Part shown: piece by piece, positions 34,441 to 43,732 of the stretch
How positions within the stretch are numbered: position 1 is the first letter of the stretch
Layout of the letters: each line of letters opens with the position of its first letter
Program-made: the position numbers and the translations under genes
The notes under the pieces: generated by a model
The model's database searches: none
Told to the model about the DNA's origin: nothing
Seen by the model: the letters and a program-made list of their open reading frames with translations, nothing else
Source of the DNA: Mycolicibacterium litorale
Lineage (GTDB): Bacteria; Actinomycetota; Actinomycetes; Mycobacteriales; Mycobacteriaceae
DNA length: 64,000 nucleotides
Direction of reading: 5' to 3'
Assembly: GCF_014218295.1 (NCBI RefSeq)
Contig: NZ_AP023287.1
Location: 4,588,001-4,652,000, forward strand

Positions 34441-35993
34441 GCGCGGCCTACGACGCGCTGATCGTCGGCGGAGGGCACAATGGGCTGGTCGCAGCGGCGT
34501 ACCTCGCGCGTGCCGGCCGGCGGGTGCGGCTGCTGGAGCGGCTCGACCACGTCGGCGGGGCCGCGGTGTCGGCGCACGCGTTCGACGGTGTCGACGCCCG
34601 CCTCTCGCGCTACTCGTACCTGGTCAGCCTGCTTCCCCGGCGGATCGTCGACGACCTCGGCGCGAGGATCCGCCTGGTCAAGCGGCGGTACTCGTCCTAC
34701 ACGCCCGACCCAGCCACCGGCGGGCACACCGGCCTGCTCATCGGTGCGTCCAGCACGTTCGACGAGGTCGCGGCCGCCGCCGACGAGCCCCGTTTCACCG
34801 AGTTCTACCGGCGCTGCCGCACCGTCACCGAACGGCTGTGGCCGACGCTGACCGCACCGCTGATGACACGCGAGCAGGCGCGCACACACGTGCTGGCCGG
34901 TGGTGCCGACGGCGCGGTCCAGGCATGGGCGGCGATCACCGGGGCGCCCATCGGGGCGGCGATCACCGCCGCGGTGGACAGCGATCTGGTGCGCGGGGTG
35001 ATGGCCACCGACGCGCTGATCGGCACGTTCGCCCGCACCGACGATCCGTCGCTGGCGCAGAACGTCTGCTTCCTCTACCACCTGCTCGGCGGCGGCACCG
35101 GCGACTGGGATGTGCCGGTCGGCGGCATGGGCGCGGTGAGCGGTGCGCTGGCCGCCGCCGCGGCCGGGTTCGGCGCGGAGATCACCACCGGCGCCGAGGT
35201 CACCGCGATCACGCCGGACGGCGAGGTCACCTACCGCGCCGACGGCCGCGAGCACCGGATCGGCGCGCACCACGTGCTGGCCAACGTCACCCCCGCCGTG
35301 CTGGCCGGCCTCCTGGGCGAGCCCGCGCCGCCGTCCGCCCCCGGGTCGCAGGTGAAGGTGAACCTGATGCTGCGGCGGCTGCCCCGATTGCGTGATACCA
35401 CCGTGACGGCCGAGCAGGCGTTCGGCGGGACGTTCCACATCAACGAGACGCTCAGCCAACTCGACGCCGCACACGACCGCGCGGCGGCCGGCGAGGTCCC
35501 GACTCCGCTGCCGTGTGAGATCTACTGTCACTCGCTGACCGATCCGACGATCCTGTCCGACGGGCTGCGAGCCTCGGGTGCGCAGACGCTGACCGTGTTC
35601 GGGTTGCACACCCCGCATTCGCTGCTGACCCGCGGCGACGACGACAGGATGCGCAACACGCTGACGTCCGCAGTCCTGACATCACTCAATTCCGTTCTCG
35701 CCGAACCGGTTCAGGATGTCGTGATGGAGGATGCCGCGGGCCGGCTGTGCATCGAGACCAAGACCACCGCCGACCTCGAGCGCAGCCTGAACATGACCGC
35801 GGGTCACATCTTCCACGGTGGCCTGCAGTGGCCGTTCGCCGAGGACGGCGATCCACTCGACACCCCGGCACGGCGGTGGGGCGTGGCGACCGATCATCCG
35901 CGAATCCTGCTGTGCGGCTCAGGGTCTCGCCGCGGCGGTGCGGTGTCCGGGATCGGCGGGCACAACGCGGCCATGGCCGTCCTGGACAGCTGA
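34437..35993 (+). CDS. PYROXD2/CrtI-type FAD oxidoreductase (Rv0897c type), apparent CTG start
   Basis: 518 residues. The dinucleotide motif IVGGGHNGLVAAAYLARAG lies right at the N-terminus, and the C-terminus GSGSRRGGAVSGIGGHNAA is typical of phytoene-desaturase/PYROXD2 flavoproteins. The first ATG/GTG in frame is at 34524, which would delete the FAD loop, and the frame is closed upstream by a stop before any ATG, GTG or TTG. The codon that fits is CTG 34437, with GGAGGG 9 bases before it and overlap with the DUF2630 stop. Its reaction is a dehydrogenation of unknown substrate. Confidence 0.85.
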   Translation: MSAAYDALIVGGGHNGLVAAAYLARAGRRVRLLERLDHVGGAAVSAHAFDGVDARLSRYSYLVSLLPRRIVDDLGARIRLVKRRYSSYTPDPATGGHTGLLIGASSTFDEVAAAADEPRFTEFYRRCRTVTERLWPTLTAPLMTREQARTHVLAGGADGAVQAWAAITGAPIGAAITAAVDSDLVRGVMATDALIGTFARTDDPSLAQNVCFLYHLLGGGTGDWDVPVGGMGAVSGALAAAAAGFGAEITTGAEVTAITPDGEVTYRADGREHRIGAHHVLANVTPAVLAGLLGEPAPPSAPGSQVKVNLMLRRLPRLRDTTVTAEQAFGGTFHINETLSQLDAAHDRAAAGEVPTPLPCEIYCHSLTDPTILSDGLRASGAQTLTVFGLHTPHSLLTRGDDDRMRNTLTSAVLTSLNSVLAEPVQDVVMEDAAGRLCIETKTTADLERSLNMTAGHIFHGGLQWPFAEDGDPLDTPARRWGVATDHPRILLCGSGSRRGGAVSGIGGHNAAMAVLDS

Positions 35994-35996
35994 GCG

Positions 35997-36002
35997 TACG
36001 CT
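35997..36002 (+). promoter_or_regulatory. -10 box of a probable leaderless transcript for the secreted protein
   Basis: TACGCT matches TAnnnT and ends 7 bases before the GTG at 36010. There is no ribosome-binding site. It begins 3 bases after the stop of the oxidoreductase gene. Confidence 0.45.
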
Positions 36003-36009
36003 GGCCCGC

Positions 36010-36372
36010 GTGAACGCCACCTGGATGCTGGCCGGGGTCACCGCGGCAGGGCTCGTGCTCGCCGCACCGGCGACCGCGGCGCCGAGTTACGGCAGCAACG
36101 GACTGTTCGGGGTCGACGAGCAGGCCTCGCAGGGTTGGGCCACCTCGTTCATCCCGCCCGGGCGGTACCGCGTCGACCAGGCGCCGAGCATGCCGCCGTA
36201 CCAGAGCGCACCCGGATTCTGGTTGCGCTGCAAGGCCTTTCCGTGCGTGGTTGAGGCCGGCGGCAACATCCTGGCCAGGGGTGACGCGATCCGCGACACC
36301 CCGACGTTCGTCGACATCGCGCCGACCGACGCCGGGGTGCGCCTCTACAACGTCACGCTGACCCGGGTCTGA
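36010..36372 (+). CDS. Small secreted protein of unknown function
   Basis: 120 residues from GTG. A Sec-type signal peptide (hydrophobic 5-20) ends at a likely ATAA/PSYG cleavage site around residue 24. The mature domain has two cysteines (LRCKAFPCVVEAGG) that should form a disulfide outside the cell. No known family. It is convergent with the C69 peptidase, with 3 bases between stop codons. Confidence 0.75.
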   Translation: MNATWMLAGVTAAGLVLAAPATAAPSYGSNGLFGVDEQASQGWATSFIPPGRYRVDQAPSMPPYQSAPGFWLRCKAFPCVVEAGGNILARGDAIRDTPTFVDIAPTDAGVRLYNVTLTRV

Positions 36373-36375
36373 CGC

Positions 36376-37791
36376 TCAGCTCGTCGCGTCGGCCAGTGCC
36401 TCGTGCGCCCAGGCCAGATGTGCCGGGATCGCGCCGCGGTGGGTCGGGGCGCGCAGCGCCTCGATGTCGGCCAGGTAGGTCCCCCGCGGGTCGACGGTCG
36501 CCGGATCGGCCAGCACGTCGCCGAGCTCGGCCACCATCGCACGGCAGTGGGCCACGATCCTCGACCGCCGTTCGAGCGCCTCGGCCGTCACCGCGTCACG
36601 CTCGGCGGTCGACGCCGACGCCCCCAGTGCCCGCACCGCGGCCAGCGTCCGGATGTCGGCCTGGTTGAACAGCGCCTCCGGCGCCGGCCCCAGTGCCGCG
36701 TAGTCACGTTCGACCAGCCGCTGCATGTCCTCGGTGGCCCACCAGGCGTCGTCGGTGCCGGCCGAGTCCGGCTGCTGCCACGGCAGCGTGGTCGAATCGA
36801 ACCAGACCGGCACGAACGACGACAGCCGCGGGGACGCCAGCGACGCCAGGATCAGCGGATCGGCCGACAGCTCGGTGACGATGCTGGCCGCGGTCTCATG
36901 GCCCTTGGTGTCCTCGGCGTGCATGCAGATCACCGACTCCGACTTGATGCCGGGCCGCCAGTCCGCCGCGGTGTCGCCGATGTCGCGCAGCACCGCCCAC
37001 ATGTCCTCGATGGCGACCTTGCCGCGTTCGGCGTTGTCCTGCATCACCCGGCCGGACCGCGCGAGCCGCGCCGTGCACGACGCCAGGAACGGCAGTTCCG
37101 GATCGGCGTAGGCAGCGCCGAAGTCGAACCGGCCGCCGCTGCTGGGATTCCACCAGCCGCGTTCGACGGCGTAGGACTCGGCATCGGCGGAGATCAGGTC
37201 GTAATCCGAGCCGATGGAGTACGCGTTGGAGATGGTGGCCACCGTCGTCACCCGCTTGGCCGCCCAGTGTTTGTTGGCGGTCTCGATCACCCAGGCGGTC
37301 GACGGGTCGGCGATCAGGAAGCCGTTGTGGTAGGTCTGGTCGACCACCAGGTTGGTGGTGCCGGACTGGCCGTGTTCCTCGAGCAGGCCGATCAGCACCT
37401 GCAAGCCCTCGTCGGCGGTCGCGGCACGCTCGAGCACCAGGCGCAGCAGATCCATGCCCAGCAGGCCGGGTTCGGCCGACGCCTCTTCCCGCGACCACAG
37501 CGCCTCGTTGCCGACGCCGACGCCGTGTTCGTTGACGCCGTGTTCGAATCCCCAGATCCACCAGGGCCTCGAGCCGATGACGCCGTGGGTCGACGGCACC
37601 TGCGGGATGCTGATGTAGGTGGCCCGCACCACCGCCCCCGGCTCGTGCGTGGCGGCAGGCGCGCGGTACAGGTACTGCGCCTCGTTGGGGTTGCGGTCGC
37701 TGTTCTTGGCCAGGATCGTGCGGCCGGACGCGGTGGCGTCACCGACGGCGACCATGGTGTCGCAGCTGGCTGCCCGGATGTCTGAATACAT
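36376..37791 (-). CDS. C69-family (Ntn-hydrolase) dipeptidase
   Basis: 471 residues. The first Cys (Cys10 in ASCDTMVAVGDATASG) should become the N-terminal nucleophile after removal of a nine-residue propeptide, as in PepD-type family C69 dipeptidases; AKNSDRNPNEAQ and the following GVNEHGVGVGNEAL are characteristic. The start is taken at ATG 37791 (AAAGAGG upstream), but ATG 37836, which overlaps the permease stop (ATGA), would add 15 residues. It is the last gene of a peptide-transport operon, which makes cleavage of imported di- or oligopeptides its likely job. Confidence 0.87.
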   Translation of the reverse strand: MYSDIRAASCDTMVAVGDATASGRTILAKNSDRNPNEAQYLYRAPAATHEPGAVVRATYISIPQVPSTHGVIGSRPWWIWGFEHGVNEHGVGVGNEALWSREEASAEPGLLGMDLLRLVLERAATADEGLQVLIGLLEEHGQSGTTNLVVDQTYHNGFLIADPSTAWVIETANKHWAAKRVTTVATISNAYSIGSDYDLISADAESYAVERGWWNPSSGGRFDFGAAYADPELPFLASCTARLARSGRVMQDNAERGKVAIEDMWAVLRDIGDTAADWRPGIKSESVICMHAEDTKGHETAASIVTELSADPLILASLASPRLSSFVPVWFDSTTLPWQQPDSAGTDDAWWATEDMQRLVERDYAALGPAPEALFNQADIRTLAAVRALGASASTAERDAVTAEALERRSRIVAHCRAMVAELGDVLADPATVDPRGTYLADIEALRAPTHRGAIPAHLAWAHEALADATS

Positions 37792-37832
37792 GCTGCCTCT
37801 TTCGTTCTCGGACGGGAGGGTTGGGGATGTGG

Positions 37833-38723
37833 TCATGCGACACCTCGGCTCTTGGCCCGGCTCCGCAGCGCGATGCCGACGAGGTTGAGACCCACGGTGG
37901 TGACGATCAGCGCGATACCCGGCACCACGGTGATCCACCAGTAGACGAGGATGTACTGCTTGCCGTCGGCCATGATCGAGCCGAGCGACGGCATGTCCGG
38001 TGGCGCACCGATCCCCAGGAAGCCGAGCGTCGACTCGTAGACGATCACCGCCGCGACGTCGAGGACCGCGAGCACCAGGACGGCCGAGATGTTGGACCGC
38101 AGAAGATATCTGCGGATGATGCGCCCGGGCCGGGCACCCATCGCCACCGAGGCCCGGACGTAGTCGGCCGATTTCTCGAGCTGGGTGGCGCTGCGGACGA
38201 CGCGGGCGTACGTCGGCCACATCGCCAGGGTCAGCACCGCGGTCAGCGACCAGAACGACGGCTCGGAGACCGACAGTACCGCGACGGCCAGCACGATGAA
38301 CGGCAGCGCCATCTGGACGTCGGTGAGCCGCATGAGGACCGTGTCGAGGAACCCGCCGAAATATCCGGAGAGCAGGCCGACGAGGAACCCGACGACGATC
38401 GCGATCGCGATGACGGTGATGGCGATGGTGAACGAGGTGCGCAGACCGAGTGCGATCCGCACCGCCATGTCGCGGCCCACCTGATCGGTGCCGAGCAGGT
38501 GACCGGGTGAGAAGGGCGGCAGGTACGCGCGTTTCGGGTCGACCACGGTGGCCGACGCCGGAGCCAGCAGCGGCAGCAGGATCGCCGTCAGCGTCGCCAC
38601 CGCGACGATCGCCAGCCCGGCGTACATGGTGGTCGTCCGTGGGAACCACGCGAACCGCTGCGTATCCGGTGCGGCCGGGACCGCCACGTCGTCGACGTCG
38701 TGTGCGGAAGGAACCGTCGTCAC
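37833..38723 (-). CDS. Dipeptide/oligopeptide ABC transporter permease (DppC/OppC type)
   Basis: 296 residues from a GTG overlapping the stop of the previous permease (GTGA). Six or so helices; the N-terminal helix is followed by a loop HLLGTDQVGRDMAVRIALG, which is characteristic of DppC/OppC proteins, and the ATPase-coupling EAA-like loop is YVRASVAMGARPGRII. Partner of the DppB-type permease upstream. Confidence 0.92.
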   Translation of the reverse strand: MTTVPSAHDVDDVAVPAAPDTQRFAWFPRTTTMYAGLAIVAVATLTAILLPLLAPASATVVDPKRAYLPPFSPGHLLGTDQVGRDMAVRIALGLRTSFTIAITVIAIAIVVGFLVGLLSGYFGGFLDTVLMRLTDVQMALPFIVLAVAVLSVSEPSFWSLTAVLTLAMWPTYARVVRSATQLEKSADYVRASVAMGARPGRIIRRYLLRSNISAVLVLAVLDVAAVIVYESTLGFLGIGAPPDMPSLGSIMADGKQYILVYWWITVVPGIALIVTTVGLNLVGIALRSRAKSRGVA

Positions 38724-39709
38724 GCCTGCGCCCCCTTCAACCCGAACTTGGGCAGCCACCCGGGCAGTGCGCGCCTGGCACCGGTGCCGGCCCGGTTGTC
38801 GATCGCCATGCGGCGGTCGATGCGGCCGTAGGACAGATCGATGAGCAGGTTGAGCACCAGGAAGATCAGCGCGGTCACCAGCGTGATGACCTGCATGAGC
38901 GGATAGTCGCGGCGCAGCACGGTGTTGAGGGTGAGCAGCCCCATGCCGGGATAGTTGAAGATGTACTCGACGACGACGGCGCCGCCGAGGAGATAGCCGA
39001 ACTGCGCGCCCATCACGGTCAGCAGCGGAACCCCGGTGAGGCGCAGCGCATGTCGCCAGGCGATGCGCGCCGTCGACAGCCCCCGGGCTCGCAGCGCCAC
39101 AGCCATCTCACTGCGCAGCGCGTCCGCCATGTTGGTGCGCACCACGCTGGCGATCACCGCGGTCAGCGGCACCGCCAGCGCGACACTGGGCAACACGACC
39201 GAGATCGGCCCGACGTAGCCGACGGTCGGGAAGATCCCCGATTTCACCGCGACGAACGACCCCAGCATGATCGCCACCCAGAAATTGGGCATCGACTGCA
39301 GCACGATCGTGACGACGTTGACCGTGCGATCCGACCACCGGTCCTCGCGGCGGGCGGCGAACACGCCCAGCGGGATCCCCACCAGCAGGCTGAGCACGAG
39401 CGCCGTCAGCGCCAGCAGCGCAGTGTAGGGCAACGCCTTGACGACCAGATCGAACGCGCCGCCCTGGAAGAAGTAGGACTCGCCGAAGTCGCCGCGGACC
39501 ATCTGCTGCAGGAACCCCCAGTACTGGCTGAGCAGCGGCCGGTCGAGTCCGAGTTCGGCGCGGATCTGCGCCGCGGCGGTCTCGTTGGCCGTCGGGGCGA
39601 TCACCCGGACCGGGTCGCCCGGAATCAGGCGCAGCATGAAGAACACCAGCGTGACCACGCCCACGAGGACGATCAGCGTCTGGACGATCTTGCGCAGCAG
39701 GTAGGTCAT
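38720..39709 (-). CDS. Dipeptide/oligopeptide ABC transporter permease (DppB/OppB type)
   Basis: 329 residues. Begins with the DppB-type MTYLLRKIVQTLIVLVG helix and FFMLRLIPGDPVRV, with six helices and an EAA-like coupling loop (ALRARGLSTARIAWRHAL). The ATG at 39709 is chosen because the in-frame GTG 60 bases upstream lies inside a stem-loop region and is not conserved in type. It is separated from the binding-protein gene by 69 bases holding a strong hairpin. Confidence 0.92.
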   Translation of the reverse strand: MTYLLRKIVQTLIVLVGVVTLVFFMLRLIPGDPVRVIAPTANETAAAQIRAELGLDRPLLSQYWGFLQQMVRGDFGESYFFQGGAFDLVVKALPYTALLALTALVLSLLVGIPLGVFAARREDRWSDRTVNVVTIVLQSMPNFWVAIMLGSFVAVKSGIFPTVGYVGPISVVLPSVALAVPLTAVIASVVRTNMADALRSEMAVALRARGLSTARIAWRHALRLTGVPLLTVMGAQFGYLLGGAVVVEYIFNYPGMGLLTLNTVLRRDYPLMQVITLVTALIFLVLNLLIDLSYGRIDRRMAIDNRAGTGARRALPGWLPKFGLKGAQA

Positions 39710-39738
39710 CGGTCGGCTTTCTGATTCGTGCGGAACCA

Positions 39739-39773
39739 CGGTGTGGGACAGGCGGTCTGCCTGCCCCACACCG
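39739..39773 (-). promoter_or_regulatory. Strong stem-loop between binding-protein and permease genes
   Basis: Arms CGGTGTGGG (39739-39747) and CCCACACCG (39765-39773) pair perfectly, followed by an A/C mismatch and a CAGGC/GCCTG inner stem around the loop GGTCT. No U-tract follows on the minus strand, so it is probably an mRNA stabiliser or partial terminator that raises binding-protein levels over the permease, a common arrangement in importer operons. Confidence 0.6.
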
Positions 39774-39778
39774 CGAGG

Positions 39779-41314
39779 TCACTGCGCGATGGTCACGTCC
39801 TGGATGCGGAAGTACGAGTTCGGCCAGACCTCGAAGTTCTCCAGCTTCGAGCTGTACGCCGTCGCGAGTTCGCTGGCGAACATGGGGAACTCGGGCAGTT
39901 CGGTCTCGATGGTCGGCAGCACCTCGGTGCGGAACACCTCCGCCCGCTGCTGCGGGTTCATGGTGGCGCTCTCCTTCTCGAGGACGGCGGCCACCGCGGG
40001 AATCGGCTTACCCGTCACCAGCGCGTTGCGGAACAGCGAGAGCAGCATCACCTCGGGGTCCTTGGACGCGATGAACCAGCCGTGGTCGTAGAGGTCGCAC
40101 GCCTGCGGATCGAACAGGAGCTGGTTGTAGCGGGCCACCTCGAGGGTCTGCAGCCGCGCGTTGATGCCGACGTCGGCCAGGTTCTGGACGATGAACTCGC
40201 CGTACTCCTTGGTCTTCGGGTAGAAGCCGACCGAGACGCAGTACTCGAGCGGGCGCAGGCCGGCACCGCCGGGGTAACCCGCCTCGGCGAGAAGCTGTTT
40301 GGCCTTGGCGGGGTCGAACTTCGGGAAGGTGGGGCTGTTCTCCGAGAACTCCTGCATGGAGGTCAGGAAGCTGGTGTTGACCTCACCGCTGCCCATCATG
40401 ATGTTCTTGACGATCGTCGGCACGTCGATGGCGTGCGCGATCGCTTGGCGCAGTTTGACGTTGTCCATCGGGGCCTTCTCGATGCGGAAGGCGGTCCACT
40501 TCGACTCGACGGTCGGCGTGCGCTGCACCTTGAGATCGGGCGAGGCCTCGATGACCGGGATCTGGTCGGGCTCGACGCGGTCGATGATCTGCGCCTGTCC
40601 GGACTGCAGCGCGGACAGGCGGGTCTGGCTGTCGCCGACGAAGCGGAAGGTGAAGTCCTTGACCTTCGGCGCGTCGCCCCAGTAGTCGGGGTAGGCGGTG
40701 AGTTTGACGCCGGCCTCTTCACCGTCGTACGAACCCCACATGTAAGGCCCGGTGCCGACCATCTTCTCGTCCAGCTTCCCGGATTCGATCAGGTGGGCCG
40801 GCGCGACGACGGCCGACACCCCGCTCGCCAGCAGCGCCAGGGTGGCGGCGAAGGGTTTACCGGTGTTGATCCGCACGGTGTGGTCGTCGACCACCTCGGC
40901 GGTGAACGGGTTCGGGAACGCGAACGAACCCGTCACCTCCGGGTTGGAGACGTACTCGATGGAGGCCTTGACGTCCTTGGCGGTGAATGGTGTGCCGTCA
41001 TGGAACGTCACGCCCTCGCGGAGCTTGAACTCCCAGATCTCCGGCGACGGATTGGACCACTCGGTGGCCAGCAGCGGCTGGTACTCGAGGTTGTCGTCGA
41101 GTGTCAGCAGGCCCTCGTAGGCCATCTGCTGCAACCGGTCCTGGCTGAGCAGGGTGTGGTCGAACGGATCCCACCGGCCGGCCAGGTTCTCCGCGGACAG
41201 GAACGTGATCGACCCGCCCGACGTGTCGCCGCCGGGCACCGCACTGTTCTCGACCGGACTGCATCCGGTGACCACGAGTGCGGCCGCCAGCACCGCGACA
41301 CCGCCTTTGACCAC
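39779..41314 (-). CDS. Peptide ABC transporter substrate-binding lipoprotein (SBP family 5)
   Basis: 511 residues. Lipobox VVTGC (Cys18) after a short signal peptide, then a family 5 extracellular binding domain (LATEWSNPSPEIWEFKLREG, VGTGPYMWGSY). It should deliver di- or oligopeptides (or a related ligand) to the permeases. The only in-frame start is GTG 41314, which has no ribosome-binding site. A strong AAGGAGG lies about 60 bases upstream, next to out-of-frame ATG and GTG codons, so a frameshift near the start is possible (see findings). Confidence 0.85.
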   Translation of the reverse strand: MVKGGVAVLAAALVVTGCSPVENSAVPGGDTSGGSITFLSAENLAGRWDPFDHTLLSQDRLQQMAYEGLLTLDDNLEYQPLLATEWSNPSPEIWEFKLREGVTFHDGTPFTAKDVKASIEYVSNPEVTGSFAFPNPFTAEVVDDHTVRINTGKPFAATLALLASGVSAVVAPAHLIESGKLDEKMVGTGPYMWGSYDGEEAGVKLTAYPDYWGDAPKVKDFTFRFVGDSQTRLSALQSGQAQIIDRVEPDQIPVIEASPDLKVQRTPTVESKWTAFRIEKAPMDNVKLRQAIAHAIDVPTIVKNIMMGSGEVNTSFLTSMQEFSENSPTFPKFDPAKAKQLLAEAGYPGGAGLRPLEYCVSVGFYPKTKEYGEFIVQNLADVGINARLQTLEVARYNQLLFDPQACDLYDHGWFIASKDPEVMLLSLFRNALVTGKPIPAVAAVLEKESATMNPQQRAEVFRTEVLPTIETELPEFPMFASELATAYSSKLENFEVWPNSYFRIQDVTIAQ

Positions 41315-41419
41315 TGCGACGCGCGGGCGCGAAGCCCACCGCCTGACCGGACTCCCCGAACCTGGGTCACCTGACCTCCTTGTACATAGTGGGCACTTCG
41401 AAACCTGTGGTGCGCGCGG

Positions 41420-43132
41420 TCAGTTCGCCGCGCCGACCAGCCGCTCGGACCTGCGCCGGCGCTGCACGACCGGATCCGGCACCGGAACCGACGCCACGAG
41501 CTGCTGGGTGTAGGAGCTCTGCGGCCGGGTGAGCACGTCGCGGGCGCGACCCGCTTCGGCGACGCTGCCCGACTGGAGCACCACGATGTCGTCGGCCACC
41601 GTGGCGACGACGCCCAGATCATGGGTGATCAGCACGCACCCGAAACCGAGCTCGCCGATCAGCTCCCGGAGCAGTTCGACCACGTGCGCCTGGACGGAGA
41701 CGTCGAGCGCCGAGGTCGGTTCGTCGGCGATCACCAGGGCGGGATCCATGGCGAGCGCCCGTGCGATGGCCACGCGCTGGCGCTGTCCGCCCGAGAGCTC
41801 ATGCGGGAACCGGTCGGCGAACGACGTCGGGAGGTGAACGGCGTCAAGCATTTTCACGACCCGTTCGGCCCGCGACCTGGGTGTGCCGACGCGGTGGATG
41901 TCGAGGGGTTCGCGGATGGCCTCGGCCACCGTCCGCCGCGGGTAGATCGATGCCCGCGGGTCCTGGAACACGACGCCCAGCGATCCGGTCAGTTCGCGGC
42001 GGGCCCGGCCTCTGACGGTCCCGAGGTCCTGGCCGAGAAGCGTGATCCTGCCCGACGTCGGCGTCAACAGTCCGGTGAGGCACTGCGCGATCGTCGACTT
42101 GCCCGAGCCCGATTCACCGACCAGGCCGAGCAGGCGACCCGGGCCCAGCGTGAACGACACACCGTCGACCGCGGTGACGGCGTGGCGGCCCGAGCCGTAG
42201 GTCACGCGCAGGTCCTCGACCGAGAGAACCGGTGCCGCAGTCTGTTCGGGCTCCGGTTCGGCCTGCTCCACCGAAGAGGGCTGCGGGATGGTGGGGACGG
42301 CGGCGATCAGTTCGCGGGTGTACGGCTCGGCCGGGGCGGCGAAGATCTGCTCGGTGGTTCCCTGTTCGACGATCCGTCCGTCGCGCATCACCACGACCCG
42401 GTCGGCGAGATCGGCGACGACACCCATGTTGTGGGTGATCAGGACGATGGTGGACCCGTGCTGGTCCCGGCATTCGCGGAGCAGGTCGAGCACGGCGGCC
42501 TGTACGGTGACGTCGAGGGCGGTGGTCGGTTCGTCGGCGATGATGACCTTCGGGCGCATCGCGAGCGCCATCGCGATGGTGACGCGTTGCTTCTGACCGC
42601 CGCTGAGCTGGTGGGGAAACGACTTGAGCCGCTTCTCGGGGTCGGGCAGACCCACCGACGCCAGCATCTGGACTGCGTAGGAACGGCTTTCGTCGCGGCT
42701 CATGTCCTGATGCAGCCGGAACGTCTCGACCAGCTGCTGACCGATCGAGTACACAGGACTCAGCGCGACCGACGGTTCCTGGAAGATCATCGCGAGGTCC
42801 TTGCCGCGCAGCGCCGAGAACCGCGATTCGTCGAGGCCGACCAGGTCGGTGCCGCCGAACCGGATCTGGCCGCTCACCGCCGCCGACGGTGGCAGCAGGC
42901 CCATGGCGGCGCGCATGGAGACGCTCTTGCCGGATCCCGACTCGCCGACGACCGCGACGATCTCGCCCTCGCGAACGTCGAGATCGAATCCACGGAGCGC
43001 CTGCGCGGTGCCCCGCTCGGTCGTGAAGGTGACCGAGACGTCGGCGAATGACAGCACGGGCTCCGGATCGGTGCTGCGACAGTCACTATCGGGCAATGAA
43101 ATCCTCACTGTGTCAGCGTCTTCCCACCTCAT
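41420..43132 (-). CDS. Fused dual-ATPase subunit of a dipeptide/oligopeptide importer (DppD-DppF fusion)
   Basis: 570 residues with two complete ABC ATPase domains (about 25-280 and 300-555). Each has Walker A GESGSGKS, a signature ([16 protein letters not shown]), Walker B (IIADEP; VIADEP) and H-loop (LITHNMG; LITHDLG). Such fusions replace the separate DppD and DppF proteins. It is the first gene of the operon, followed by the binding protein, both permeases and the dipeptidase. The ATG at 43132 lacks a clear ribosome-binding site; GTG 43108 and an in-frame TTG further in are alternatives. Confidence 0.9.
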   Translation of the reverse strand: MRWEDADTVRISLPDSDCRSTDPEPVLSFADVSVTFTTERGTAQALRGFDLDVREGEIVAVVGESGSGKSVSMRAAMGLLPPSAAVSGQIRFGGTDLVGLDESRFSALRGKDLAMIFQEPSVALSPVYSIGQQLVETFRLHQDMSRDESRSYAVQMLASVGLPDPEKRLKSFPHQLSGGQKQRVTIAMALAMRPKVIIADEPTTALDVTVQAAVLDLLRECRDQHGSTIVLITHNMGVVADLADRVVVMRDGRIVEQGTTEQIFAAPAEPYTRELIAAVPTIPQPSSVEQAEPEPEQTAAPVLSVEDLRVTYGSGRHAVTAVDGVSFTLGPGRLLGLVGESGSGKSTIAQCLTGLLTPTSGRITLLGQDLGTVRGRARRELTGSLGVVFQDPRASIYPRRTVAEAIREPLDIHRVGTPRSRAERVVKMLDAVHLPTSFADRFPHELSGGQRQRVAIARALAMDPALVIADEPTSALDVSVQAHVVELLRELIGELGFGCVLITHDLGVVATVADDIVVLQSGSVAEAGRARDVLTRPQSSYTQQLVASVPVPDPVVQRRRRSERLVGAAN

Positions 43133-43257
43133 GGGCGAGCTGGACTGGATCGACGGTGAACGGCCGGCAAACAGCGAGACTACCTGGCGTAAACACCGAT
43201 CACTGGCAGTGAATATTTCCTAGCACGACCAGATACGTCAAATCTTCCGGTCAGACT

Positions 43258-43271
43258 TAACGCATTCGTTA
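43258..43271. promoter_or_regulatory. Candidate operator, 14-bp palindrome
   Basis: TAACGNATNCGTTA is a perfect palindrome apart from the two N positions. It lies in the AT-richer 180-base gap upstream of the peptide importer operon and just past the 3' end of the marR gene. It could bind a TetR- or MarR-like regulator of the importer. A TTGACG box lies between it and the importer gene on the minus strand. Confidence 0.3.
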
Positions 43272-43312
43272 TGTGGCGTTGGATTGACGCCGCTGCTATG
43301 GCCGCGCCCGGC

Positions 43313-43732
43313 TCAGCGGTCGGCGAGCTTGCGCAGGGTCGCCCGCAGCGCCCGCAGTTCGTCGTCACTCAGGGCGGTCAACACGTCGGGCGCGGGGTCG
43401 TCGACCGCCTCGATCGTCGCCAGCACCGCGCGGCCCGCGTCGGTCAGCGACACCGTCTTGCACCGGCGGTTGGCCGGATTCACCTCCCGCACCACCAGTC
43501 CCCGCTGCTCGAGATCGTTGACGGCGACGGTGGCGGCCGGCGCGTCGAGGGTGGCGGCCAGCGCCACCTGCTTGACCGTCATCGGCCGGCGGCCCAGCCG
43601 GCGCAACACCCGGATGCGGCTGAACGGCAGCCCCGACGCCTCGACCACTGCCCGCCGCCAGCTGTCGCGGTGGTCGAACACCAGCGTCGTCAGGGCGGCC
43701 CAGACCTCGTCGGCGAGCGGATTATGCGGCAC
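43313..43732 (-). CDS. MarR-family transcriptional regulator
   Basis: 139 residues with a winged helix-turn-helix (RIRVLRRLGRRPMTVKQVALA, then the wing LVVREVNPANRRCKTVSLT) between helical dimerisation ends. Its start lies 11 bases inside the end of the upstream exporter gene, so the two are translated together. It probably represses the exporter operon, including itself. Confidence 0.87.
   Translation of the reverse strand: MPHNPLADEVWAALTTLVFDHRDSWRRAVVEASGLPFSRIRVLRRLGRRPMTVKQVALAATLDAPAATVAVNDLEQRGLVVREVNPANRRCKTVSLTDAGRAVLATIEAVDDPAPDVLTALSDDELRALRATLRKLADR

Noticed and set aside
36376..38649. 757-codon open frame joining the C69 peptidase with an upstream extension
   Set aside because: The extension beyond 37836 overlaps the permease gene in another frame and has Arg-rich noise; the peptidase starts at 37791 or 37836.
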